This document shows positions 36,549 to 47,382 of a stretch of DNA of 64,000 nucleotides, one piece after another. The notes under the pieces were generated by a model. The model made no database searches. It was not told where the DNA came from and saw only the letters and a program-made list of their open reading frames with translations. A program made the translations under genes and the position numbers. The stretch spans positions 261,331,016-261,395,015 of the forward strand of contig OX465597.1 in NCBI GenBank assembly GCA_950022295.1. Reading direction: 5' to 3'. This DNA comes from Bromus sterilis (lineage: Eukaryota > Streptophyta > Magnoliopsida > Poales > Poaceae). Numbering within the stretch: the first letter of the stretch is position 1; the number at the start of each line of letters is the position of its first letter.

Positions 36549-37514
36549 TTGGCAACACTATACATGTTCCGAATTGTCAGCCTTCATGGGGTACCCCAAT
36601 ACTATCACCTCCGACAGAGGGTCCACGTTCACCTCCGCATTTTGGGCTCGACTACATCAAGCCTTGGGAACCGCAGTAAAGCACAACACGAAATATCACC
36701 CGCAGACCGATGGGCAGACGGAATGAGTTAACCAGATTCTGGAGGATATGCTTAGGGCATGTGTGTTGGCCTATGGAACCAAGTGGGAAGATTGTTTGCC
36801 ATATGCGGAATTCTCATACAACAACAGTTATCAGGCCAGCCTCAAGATGTTATCGTTTGAGGCACTATACGGGCGTAAGTGTCGTACCCATCTGAATTGG
36901 TCACAGACAGGAGACAACCGTATTTTTGGTATAGATTTGATGCTGGAAGCCGAGAAGCAAGTCAGGGAAATTCGGGACCGTCTAAGAGCAGCCAAGTCTC
37001 GTCAGAAGAGCTATTATGACCGAAAACACCGGAAGTGAACTTTGAGCCCGGAGAATATGCATACCTGCGAGTGACACTGATGAAAGGAGTAAGGAGATTC
37101 CACACCCGAGGAAAGCTTGCCCCACGATACATCGGACCATTCCCAGTGCTAGCTAGAAGAGGAAGGGTAGCCTACCAACTGGAACTACCCCCGGAACTAT
37201 CTGACGTTCATAGTGTGTTCCATATATCACAGTTACGGAAATGCATTGCACCGCCAGTCAAGCAAGTGGATATGAAGGAATTGGAGCTGACACAGGATCT
37301 GACTTATGAGGAAAAACCCGTCAGGATTTTGGATCAAATGGAAAGGACCACCCGCAGTAAGGTGATACGGTTTTTCAAGGTACTGTGGGCACACCATACT
37401 GAGGAAGAAGCCACATGGGAAAGGGAAGATTTTCTAAGGACCGTCTATTCGTATCTGTTCCCTGAGCAACCAAATCTCGAGGACGAGATTTACCCTAAGG
37501 GGGGTAGTTTGTGA
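36549..37514 (+). pseudogene. RLG-B integrase end and chromodomain-like tail
   Basis: After the stop at 36548 a shift leads to the second catalytic Asp region (ITSDRGSTFTS) and HPQTDGQTE with the catalytic Glu, which meets a TGA at 36724-36726. The same phase reopens (QILEDMLRACVLAYG) to 37038, and a shift at about 37034 gives the C-terminal part: LAPRYIGPFPVL (GPF motif) and WAHHTEEEATWEREDFLR (chromodomain-like). The final TGA, 37512-37514, lies inside the first five bases of the 3' LTR. The tail would direct integration to particular chromatin, as known for chromoviruses. Confidence 0.88.
37497..37509 (+). other. Polypurine tract of RLG-B
   Basis: AAGGGGGGTAGTT directly before the 3' LTR. 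It overlaps the last codons of pol. Confidence 0.85.
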
Positions 37515-38685
37515 CATCCTGGTTTTTTCCCCTTTTTGTTTGCAAAGTCCTTTGCTGATTTCTGAAATTGGGATTTCATTTGCTTGATGATTTACAAACT
37601 CTTTTGGCCTTGATCACTTGGACCTAATTTTTTCCTAGGCCAAGTGACCTCCAAACCTTTTTCCCTCTATTCCTAGATCAAGCTATGATCATCCATGACC
37701 TTGCCATATTTTATCCCACTAGAAATTCCTTTTTATTAAAGGAATAATCTCTTTTCCCCCCTCTTTGTTGAAGCTAGCCTTTCTTTTGCTGCTCCTTTTG
37801 ACTTGAAACTTTTTATGCTGGACTATCGGATCATGCCTCATGATTCCATGAAATAAAACCAACAACTTCAGTACACTCTTTTCCCTCCAAAAATTATTTT
37901 CCATTTCTGGTCAGGAGGGCACTTTGTGAAGGAAGTACCTTGAACTTTGATCATTTGGCTCTGGACTTTTTACCACTTATACTCCTTCCTAAACCAAGAT
38001 TGCACACCAAAATTTAGCTCAAAACTCCAAGCCAACCGACCTCCAGAAATTTCCAAAGTTTCCTGCAGAAACATTCTTTTGAAGTTGGCATCCACTTGAA
38101 GCCTTCCTCAGTGCCTCCAAACCCCCAGTGGACGTTGAACACGTGCCCAGACACGTTTGGCAAGAAGTGGCTGCCCCCAGTGCACGCGTGCACAGGGTGA
38201 GCACGCTCACTGCCTGCAAAACGCGCGCTCTGGCCACGACTGAGACGTCGCCATCAGGGGCACGCCTCGCCCGGTGAGCCCGTGGTCGCGCCCGCATGTC
38301 TGTAGCTCTGGAAGCTCACCCATGCGTCACCTGCCCCTGCCCAAAGCCGCGCCGCTCTCCAGAGGACGCACCACCACCGCCACTGTTCGACAGCAGATGA
38401 GCACGTCGCCCCTGTGCTCCGCACGCCTCCGCACCTCCCGCGTTGGCTTCTGCCTGTCGCCAGCCTTGCCGCAAGCCAGCTTGCCACCTGCCCCCAGCAA
38501 AGCCGCGCCGCCTGCCATCTTGCTCGTCGATGCAGAGCTGCAACAGCGACCAGTGACGACGTGACTCGTCGCCCCGCCGATGCAGCGCCTCGGGAGCCGC
38601 TCACACGCGCGCCAGCACACCTCTAGAAGGCCCTCAACACGACGGAGCATCGCGATCTTATCCTCGATGAAATCCCGTCGCCCCC

Positions 38686-38692
38686 TATAAAA
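38686..38692 (+). promoter_or_regulatory. TATA box in RLG-B 3' LTR
   Basis: CCCCCTATAAAAACCC, identical in context to 20862. It points toward the decarboxylase gene 4.6 kb downstream. Confidence 0.65.
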
Positions 38693-40121
38693 ACCCGCAC
38701 CCCCTTCGCCTTGGAGCATCGCATCCACCTCGACCTCACTTCAATTGAGCACAACACCAAGCAACGCCAGCCGGGGAAGCCCCAGGCAGTGGATCTCATC
38801 GGGGCCCCGTCGTGAGGACTCCACCGCAGCCAGCCGCCTCCGGTGCTTCCCTAGCCTCGCCATTGCCTCCCCTAGACTCCCCTCCCTCTGGTGGTTCTAA
38901 CGCGACGCTCGCGGTGGGCATCCGTGCAGGTTTTCCCGACGTCGACGAGCTCCTCCGTCGCCATAAGCTTGAGAAGACCCCCGCCTCGCCGTCCAGACGC
39001 CATTCGCCAAGTTCTTGGTACGCCCGTGCTCACCGTCACCTCCTCCGTCCTCTAGTGTAGATTAGCGCCTCCGGCAGGACCTCGCCGCCGGCGAAACCTC
39101 TCGCCGGAGCCGTCAGGCCCTGTCTCTCTCTCTCCCAATCAAACTGACTGGCAGGCCCCACCTGCCAGTGACCCAACCCCCTCCCGAATCGTTTTCTAAG
39201 TGGAGGCGCCTCGCAGGAATACGCCTTCGACGTGGCCCCTCCAAGGAATTTCTCAAAAAATCATTTAAATAATTTTAAAAGGGTATTTTGACCCAACTTT
39301 GACCATTGATAACTTCTAAACCACAAGGCCAAATGAGTTGATTCTTTTGCTAAATTTTTTTCTTGGTCTCCTCCTTAAGTTCGCAAAGTTTGGTAATTTT
39401 CCTCTCTGTCTAGGTGTACTGGACAGAAGCAAAGTACATTTTACTTATATTGTCTTGCCCTTTTTAAATCAATTTCAGAGGACTCCAACTTGCTTGCTGA
39501 GAACCAGGAGTTCAGTGAAACTCCAATTAACCAAGGAAAGCCACAATATTCTTGTCATGAGGGTCTTGATGTGTTGCATGATGCTTTGCTCATTTATATT
39601 GAAATTGCTTGGAATTTAATTTAATAATTAATTAAATTATTCCAAGTTAAATTAACCTTGATATTCTCTCTGATCATATACATGTTTGCTTGAGCTCATG
39701 ACATATCCATGTTAATTCCATCATGATATATGCTATTGTTGCCTATGTGTTGATCCCATGACCATGCCCGTGGTATTCATGTTGATCCGTATTAATTTCT
39801 ACACATGTTTGGTGGTATCATGTTCATGTGTTTACTCTCATGTTGGACTATGAATTGATCTCATATTGCTAATGAACTTGGTTGGAACTTAATGAACATG
39901 AACTAACAGTTGTCCAAGTGCCACCGAACCGGATTCATTTCGTGCAACCACATTTGCCTGTGTGGCAGGCCTTAGCTTGGGCTATTGTAGTGCCTTCACG
40001 GATGTCACCAAAGAGGGGAGGTTACGCATTGCATGCTACCCTGATCAGGTAGGTGGTGGTAATCTCGAGATCCAGATTTGATTTTTTTACCCAGGAGTCC
40101 CTGCGAGGGACAGAGTTTAAG

Positions 40122-40497
40122 GACCATGCGATGGTCAGGGCCATGCGATGGCAGGGATACCGATACCCAAGACATGCGATGTCGGTGGCACCGTAGGAGG
40201 ATTACGCGGTAGTCAAGTTTCGTTGGAGTAGTCCTAGTCCTTGGGCAAGGAGCTCCGTAGTGTGGGTAAAGTGCACAACCTCTGCAGAGTGTTAAAAAAA
40301 TCTATTCGAATAGCTGCGTCCACGGAAATGGATACCGTTCGTACTAGGTCGCACTTAGGTCAACACATAAACCGGTAATATGATGAAGTTAACTTGTGGT
40401 CATACGATGACCGGTATAATTGTGGTCATGCGATGACCCGGAGGTTGAGTCAAGATGGACTCAGAGGTAAGGTTCATGGTCATGCGATGATCATGGA
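40122..40497 (+). repeat. Stem-loop array, 3' LTR copy
   Basis: Hairpins at 40122-40136, 40140-40152, 40171-40183, 40200-40214, 40398-40412, 40424-40438 and 40473-40497 match the array in the 5' LTR. Differences between the two LTR copies often fall in the loop (GCG to ACG at 40404) or keep a G-T pair, so pairing is held. Confidence 0.8.
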
Positions 40498-40925
40498 CGA
40501 ACGGTAATGGTACAATCTATCTAAGACTTATATTTGCATGTTATACTTGCGTTGTTGATGATTGATCGCCCTGATGACATGGCTGTTGTGAGCTTGCAAG
40601 TACATTCAATGTACTGACCTGGCGTGTCATGCCAGATGCATGAGAAGCTGAGCATGAAGACTCTGGTGTGCCGTACTTTGCGAACTAGGCCGTATCCCAG
40701 CAGTGTCCCCGTGGAGTGGAGCTCCATCACCCTGTTATTCTGCTGACGTAGATGATCTCGTTGCTCGTATCGAGGCCCCTGAGGCGTAACATAAATAATG
40801 TAGATGTTGTTGCCGCACGAGATGTGCCGCCATGCCTCGTAGTCATTTGTATCACGAACCTATGTACCTGTATAATTATTAATAAAGAGGTTGTTTCTGT
40901 ACCAATTTGTTGTGCATTGCTAGAA

Positions 40926-42902
40926 ACAGGACTATATGTGCCCGAGAACAGAAACTCCACGTCCTTTCTTTCTTTCTTTCTTTCTTTTTTTCTTGTTCAT
41001 CTTGACTTAGCTACGGCCATGTAAGAACACTTTGCCTTGCTTTTTTAATTATAAAAATGGCAGTGGGGCTTTTCCCTACTGTTTACCCTAAAAACGCTTA
41101 AAATACTTATTGAAAAAGCATAATTCATCTATAAATAACATGTTTCGTCCATAAATAGCATAAAGTAGCATAAGTCATTGACGAGTTATAAGAATTCGTC
41201 GAAATCAACTAAAAAGAAGCTCTCCTTGGAATTGGTAAAAGTCGTTTGACAGGAACCGACCCCTCAACTTCAGCCAATAGTGCATTGATGTGAACGATCT
41301 GCCCTCGTTTCTCTGATACAACACGACAACACATCCAGGGATCTCCATGGCTAGGATGCCTGGTTGCATCATACAACTCAATTGAGTAATCACACAATGA
41401 TACTTGTTAACGGGGTTGTATATATCGTGTCGTCGATGGGCTAGCGACTTGGCATTGCGGTCATGGATCATGTGCAGGTGCAAACACCGGTATTCGTTGT
41501 GTTTTTTTCTCATGAAACCAAGAATGAATCCTTTTCAAAAACCTGATGCTCACTTGTTTCCTGCATAGGAAATTCGCACACCGACAACCAAGCATCACAC
41601 AATAACTCGTCCTCCATCACCGAGTATGGTGCCATCGTGATATATATGAACAATTTGAACGGTAAAAAGGCTTAATAGCATTTGACCGACAGGTCCCAAC
41701 ACCTGTCGGACATGTTATCCATCATGGATGAAGGAGACAAGAGCATTGTACCTGACTGTAGGCGGATCCGAGGAGGGTGGTGATGTAGTACTTGGCGGTA
41801 GGCACGCTCATGGATGCTGCAGAGCTCAAAAAATTTGGGAGTGGGCCGGAGAATACAAAGGCAGTGGGCGAGGAGGGTGCATATGCAGAGCAACAAAGTG
41901 CAGATGCAGAGCAACAAAGGGAAGTAGGGGTGGAGTGAGGGGAAATGAGCTGGGAGGGGATTTTAGTGGTCGGGGTGTCGGAGTCTTACGTGTTCGCTGT
42001 CCGAACTCCCGCGAAGCCCCCCAAGGTTGGTTCATATTTTAGAAAAAAGGGTAGAGAGATGGATCTGCGAACAAATACAAAGTCGTGTTCGATGGTAAAA
42101 CTAGTCTGAACAGTTCAACGAACACAGTAAGTTTGCATTCGAGATGCCCTTATACATCACCAGAGCCGATGAAGCAAAAGTTGGAACGATGCGTGCGTGA
42201 AGCCAACCGATGCCTTGAAACTTCACGCACGCAACAGCCGCCCTCCCGCTGGCGCCTCTGCTACTCCGCTCGCCATCTTCGGCCGCCGCCGACCGTCGTC
42301 GCGACCCCAACGCCCCACGACTCCGTTGTGGCTTAGACGACCTTTAGGGCCCTTTCGCTGCTGCTGCCGATGTCGTGCTGTCCATCGTTGTTGACCCGCC
42401 ACTGTCGTCCCGTCTACGCCCCTACCGCACGCCCGTCTTTGTCCCCGCTGCCCCTCCTCCTTCGTGTCGTCGAGGATCCGAGCTCCTTCTCCCCAAGTAC
42501 CTCCTCCCGAGCTCTGCTCCAGTGCCGCTCCCGTCTCACCGCGCAGGCGAACTCCCTCCTGTTCGTCGTGCGCCGCCTTCTATCAGCCAAATTCGGTGGG
42601 ATCTGGTCGTCCTGGCCTTTGCAGCCGTCGGTAGCGGTGGAATCGAAGAGCTATGGCGGACTCTCGTCCGGGCCATGTCCAATGTCCATTTTCAAAAAAT
42701 AATTTCATAAAATAATAATAAGACAATGACATGTGGGCCCTATAAATTTTTGGGTGGAAAATACCTTACGATGACAACTATTTTATATCACTTGTTGGAT
42801 AATTTATGTCCTATAATACATCAGCTGTTGGAGCTGTACACTTCCCGATGATAATGTAAAAAGCTAGTTTTTGAGGATGTATAATTTACATTGAGCCGTT
42901 TT
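40926..42902. other. Intergenic stretch between RLG-B and the decarboxylase gene
   Basis: No recognised gene. It holds a CTTT microsatellite at 40964-40990, an AT-rich part to 41200, a minus-strand frame at 41205-41513 in which two phases are open over the same bases but neither resembles a known protein, and a GC-rich block at 42230-42690 open in several phases, possibly a captured or decayed gene piece. The GCGAAGCCCCCCAAGGTTGG stretch near 42012 and the AT-rich segment 42700-42890 look like small transposon debris. Confidence 0.5.
40964..40990 (+). repeat. (CTTT)n microsatellite
   Basis: About six CTTT units and a T-run, just past the truncated end of the RLG-B LTR. Confidence 0.85.
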
Positions 42903-43214
42903 TTGGGTGCTCTTGGTTTTGTTGTTGTTGTTGAGGCTGCGCTTGGTATGGGTGTAAGTTTTACACCCGAATTGTTTTACAAGTGTATCGTATGGGGACG
43001 TAGTCAATTTCCACCTGGATAATATACGGTGTGGCCGTGCTTGGATTAAACGTAAAATTTACAAGTGTATTTATTTTATAAATGTATTATACTGACCATA
43101 ATACAGAATTTGGTTGGAAAGAAAACAATCCAACGAAGGTGTGTATTTTTGCGACAGTTGTATTTAGATCAAAACGGCCAGCCAAGCGGGGCTTGAAGGA
43201 ATTGGGTGCTCTTG
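42903..43214. mobile_element. Possible short retroelement or MITE flanked by a 13-bp direct repeat
   Basis: TTGGGTGCTCTTG occurs at 42903-42915 and again at 43202-43214. The 286 bp between start with a TTG repeat and end with GCCAAGCGGGGCTTGAAGGA. A 13-bp duplication beside a simple tail suits a LINE or SINE insertion on the minus strand with a (CAA)n tail. Partly complementary ends (GCTGCGCTTGG and CCAAGCGGGGC) could instead mean a DNA element. It lies within 100 bp of the decarboxylase ATG, so it may supply promoter sequence. Confidence 0.4.
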
Positions 43215-43308
43215 TCGTTGGGCCCGTTGTGCTCTCCGTAGCTGCTACTACTTACTACCCCCAGACCCAAAGATCAGATAAGCAAAGCAGCGCGACCTGG
43301 CGAGCGCT

Positions 43309-46300
43309 ATGATGTCCCCGACGACCACCGCCACGGCTATGCCCACGGCCGCCGCCTTCCTCTCCGCGGCGCCTGTCTCCTCATCCCCTACCCACCGCTG
43401 GCGTTGCCGTCTCCCTGCTATCTCCGCCCCACTCTCGCCCGGTAAAACCAACCGCTCTCCCTCCCGACATTTCAGCCTTAATCTGACCAGTACCCATCGC
43501 ATCGCCAGAAGAACCGCTGCTCATACGTGCGGCGAGGGGCGAGGACGGGCTGCCTCGGCCGCCGGCGTGGATGATGCGGCAAGCTGGGCGGTACATGGCG
43601 TCGTACCAGGCGCTGTCCAAGCGCCACCCTTCGTTCCGGGAGCGGTCGGAGACCACCGACCTCATCGTCGAAATCACTCTACAGCCGTGGCACGCCTTTG
43701 CGCCCGACGGCGTCATCCTATTCTCGGACATACTCACGCCGCTGCCGGCCATCGGGGTGCCGTTCGATATCTCAGAATCCAAGGGGCCGGTGATCCAGTC
43801 GCCCGTGCGGACGGAGGAACAGGTCAGGGCGCTCGTTCCCATAGATCTCGATAAGCTCCAGTTCGTTGGGGAGTCGCTCAAGATTCTGCGCAGCGAGGTA
43901 ATGCCCATACATTTGTATGCTTAGCTATGGAAGGTTAAAATTGCGGTTGTTTTCTGTTGTATAATAAATAGGGATTGGTGGTTTGTTGTTTGTTCTGAAT
44001 TGTGTGCTAGCTATATCGGTTTATGAAGCATTGCTTAGAGCGCTCGTATAGGCATCATAGGAATCAAGTAGTGGTGCGCTTTTGTGTTATGAAAATGCCA
44101 CCATGGGATGAAATTGTTGGTTACTAGAACTATTGTTGTGCAGTTGTCATGACTTGTAGAAGAAGGTCTCATAGAGAGTTGCCAATGAACTCATGGAACT
44201 TGTCCTGATTCTGTTGGCCCAATAGGTTATGAACAGTACATATATTTGCTTGCGGCTTGTTTTTATGATTGACTAAAGTGATTTGGAATAATGACTGCAT
44301 GGTTGACATCAAGCTCACAGTGTAGTCAGTCAAACCAAAACTGACGGGGTAATTTAGTAGCTTCAAGAGTATTTCTGCTTCTATGCCTGACTGCTAGCTG
44401 ATATCAATCTCCTCTTTTACTGGATGCTGCACAAGAAATGAGACTGTCGAACTTATTGGGTTTCCAAGCATTTGGATGTTAGTTGGCAGGCTATGCTGGG
44501 GCCTTTTATGCATTCAGCTATTATCACATGTTCTGCTCTTGTACAAGCTTTGAAATAAATGGTGATGCTATTGTTTGTTTCATAGAAGCCGATACAGAGC
44601 GACTGGTCGCGCTGGAGATTGCCAGCACGACTGGTCACGCTGGAGACGGCCAGCACGACTGCTTCGCTCGGGTAGTTCCCAGCGCGATCCTCGATGGCCC
44701 AAAGGCCCAGTTAATGTTTTGCAGTTTTTTATAGAAACGATATTTAAAAAATGCCATATAATTAAAAAATAATGTATGTTAGTTGCGAAAAAAATACCAT
44801 GTTTCAATTTTTTTTAAATTACTATAAGCATATATGAAATACTATTAAAATGTTAAAATTGCCATGTAAACTTAAAAATACACAATTACAAAAATTGCCA
44901 TGTAAAAAAATATTCAACAAAACAATAAAAATTGCCATGTTATGGCAAAAAAATGCCATAGTGTGTGTAATACAATTGCCATTCTATAACGAAAACATTT
45001 GCCATGGTGTATAAAATGAAATTTCCATAGTGTGTGCAATACAATTGCAATCCTATAACAAAAATATTTGCCATGGTGTATAAAATGAAATTGCCATAGT
45101 GTGTGTAATGCAATTGCCATCCTATAACAAAAACCTTTGCCATGGTGTATAAAATGAAGTTGTCATGCTACAGAAACTTAATTTTGCCATGCTACAGGGA
45201 CTAAATTTGCCATGGTTGAAAAAAATTAATTGCCATGGTCTACAGATTGAAATTGACATGGTTCTATGTACTAAAAAAATAATTGAACAAAAAAAATCTT
45301 ATTTTTGCAAATTTTTGCCGTCGAGTGAAAAAAAAGAAAAATATATTTTTGTTGTAAAATCTAAAACATATTTCCAGGATTTTATTGTGCATATTTTTCC
45401 ATGTGTGATAAGAAGGTAAAAAAATGGGAGAGCCTGGGATTCAAACCCAGGTCTCTTGGGCTGGCATGAGAGCACATTGCCACTTTGCTAGCACTGTGTA
45501 TTTTGCTCAAGGGGATGTTCGCGCTGTATTTGGACTAGCGCGAACGGGTCACTGGCTGGCTGTGACGTGGCCAGCCTGATCTCGATCAGACCGCCACAAG
45601 TGGGTCATGTTGGGTGTCCAAAAATTGGACATTCACGCCCGATGATTAGGATTGTTTCATATCTATGGTTCAATTCAAAATTTGAATCTTCCAGAAGCTT
45701 ACAGCCAAACATCAGTATGATGATATTTGTATATTACAACCTAAGGTCATCATATCTTGATTTGTGTGTTTAGTGTTCTAGTTTGAATGTTGAATGTTAT
45801 ACACTCATCGCATAATATTCTCATCAGCATTAACAAGCTATTTATAAGTAGCCCTTTTTATGAAGAATTGGACTAAATCTGCTTTATCTATGCACTTGAA
45901 CTCGATTTTCTTCTGATGCTCATACGACTCTGTTTCCACTACCTGCTAGATTGATGGAAAAGCTGCTTTGCTAGGCTTCGTGGGAGCCCCATGGACAATT
46001 GCAACTTATGTTGTTGAAGGCGGAATGACCAACACTTACACAAATATAAAGCGCATGTGCCACACAGCACCAAATGTCTTGAGGGGCCTTCTCTCTCACC
46101 TCGCAGAAGCTATATCTGACTATATCATTTACCAAGTAAACTCTGGTGCCGAGTGTATACAGATATTTGATTCATGGGGCGGGCAACTTCCACCTCATGT
46201 GTGGGAGAAATGGTCAAAACCATATATCAAACAGGTACATGTTCCTTCTTTCTCTTGTTCTTATCGATTTCCTTATGGCATGGTGGCTAGAGTGTCTAGT

Positions 46301-47347
46301 GTTGACCAGGTTGAAGCTTCTTTGTATAATAGAGCATTAATGGTTGTCACTGTTATTTTCCCAAGTTCAACGTGTATTGTAAAATATCTTTCGTTGTGTT
46401 TATACTCAAATATTTCTGATATGACGTGCTACTTTAAACTCTTTGTAACTGCTGATATACTGTACCCACTTTACGAAACTGTACAGCTATGATTATGAGG
46501 TCTTCTATAATCTCAGAAGGAACACACAACGAGCATGCAGGAATCAATACAAATATTCAGAAACCATGTTCATGTCAGCAACATGTTCTTATATACATGC
46601 ATTTGGTTACTGTATTGTGCTATACTTGACTTTACATGTCTGCAAGGAGGTAACCACCATTGGTACATACTGACAGCTTATTTTGGTCATAAATGGTGAT
46701 TTCTTTTGAGCCATATCACTTTAAAATTAATATCTAATGCAACTTAAAAAGTTTAACTTCAACCTTTGAGTTAGTACTTTTTAAGGTTAGCAAGAGTTAA
46801 GAGTTCTGTTGATTATGTTCTTTAGATTTTTATGAAACTATTTCATTGGCAGATTGTGGCTAAGATTAAGAAAGATTGCCCTCGCGTACCACTTGTGCTG
46901 TATATAAATGGCAATGGAGGTTTGCTCGAGCGCATGAAGGACATAGGAGTTGATGTTATTGGGCTTGACTGGACAGTGGATATGGCAGATGGAAGGAGGC
47001 GTGTTGGTGATGGAATTAGTGTACAAGGGAATGTAGACCCAGCATATCTATTTTCCCCATTACCAGTATTGACTGATGAAATTCATAGGTTAGTGAATAC
47101 TTCATCATGTACATATTTTATGTTCTTTCACTTTTTATATAAATCACCCCAAACAGTTTATCAGTGAGGCCTACCAAGCTTATTTATTTGTATTATATGT
47201 TTTGTCATCATTTATTGACGTAATGTATTCACTCATAGGTAGGCTAGAGTTGAAACCCATAAGATGTCGAAACTAAGTCATGGTTTTGGCACGTTGATAG
47301 CTAACTTCCACGCCACCCCTGTCCATAGATAAATTTGTGGGGATATC

Positions 47348-47382
<35 letters not shown>

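Larger units (their letters stand above)
19635..40925 (+). mobile_element. RLG-B: plus-strand chromovirus-type gypsy element with extra ORF, interrupted by RLC-C
   Basis: Direct LTRs begin TGTGACATCCTGG at 19635 and 37510 and flank an internal domain (31338-37509) with primer site, extra ORF, gag, protease, reverse transcriptase, RNase H, integrase and chromodomain-like tail, in that order. The left LTR is split by the copia element at 22984-31178. The right LTR loses its last 60 or so bases after 40925, so no right target duplication remains. All genes carry stops or frameshifts. Confidence 0.92.
37510..40925 (+). repeat. 3' LTR of RLG-B, end missing
   Basis: Begins TGTGACATCC and matches the 5' LTR parts to GCTAGAA at 40925, then switches to unrelated sequence. 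The last 60 or so bases of the LTR (present at 31278-31337) are lost, by a deletion that also removed the right target duplication. Confidence 0.9.
43898..45949 (+). other. Main first intron of the decarboxylase gene
   Basis: 2052 nt, donor AGCGAG|GTAATG, acceptor CCTGCTAG|ATTGATGG, phase 0. It contains two near copies of a 35-bp CGACTGGTCACGCTGGAGA-type unit at about 44598-44660, a 69-bp tandem array (44941-45167) and a tRNA-like box pair (45430-45500). The GC-rich ends near 44600-44720 and 45510-45605 around an AT-rich middle suggest a non-autonomous DNA element, but clean inverted ends and a target duplication were not found. Confidence 0.85.

Noticed and set aside
41205..41513. 102-codon minus frame upstream of the decarboxylase gene
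   Set aside because: Two phases open together, no known motif, no start or splice context; kept only as a remark in the intergenic entry.
43309..43854. Reading the 181-codon frame at the decarboxylase start as a separate protein
   Set aside because: Only its first 45 codons suit a transit peptide; beyond 43441 it runs out of phase over the enzyme's exon.
44914..45143. Minus-strand frames encoding a 23-residue repeat
   Set aside because: A by-product of the 69-bp noncoding repeat in the intron.
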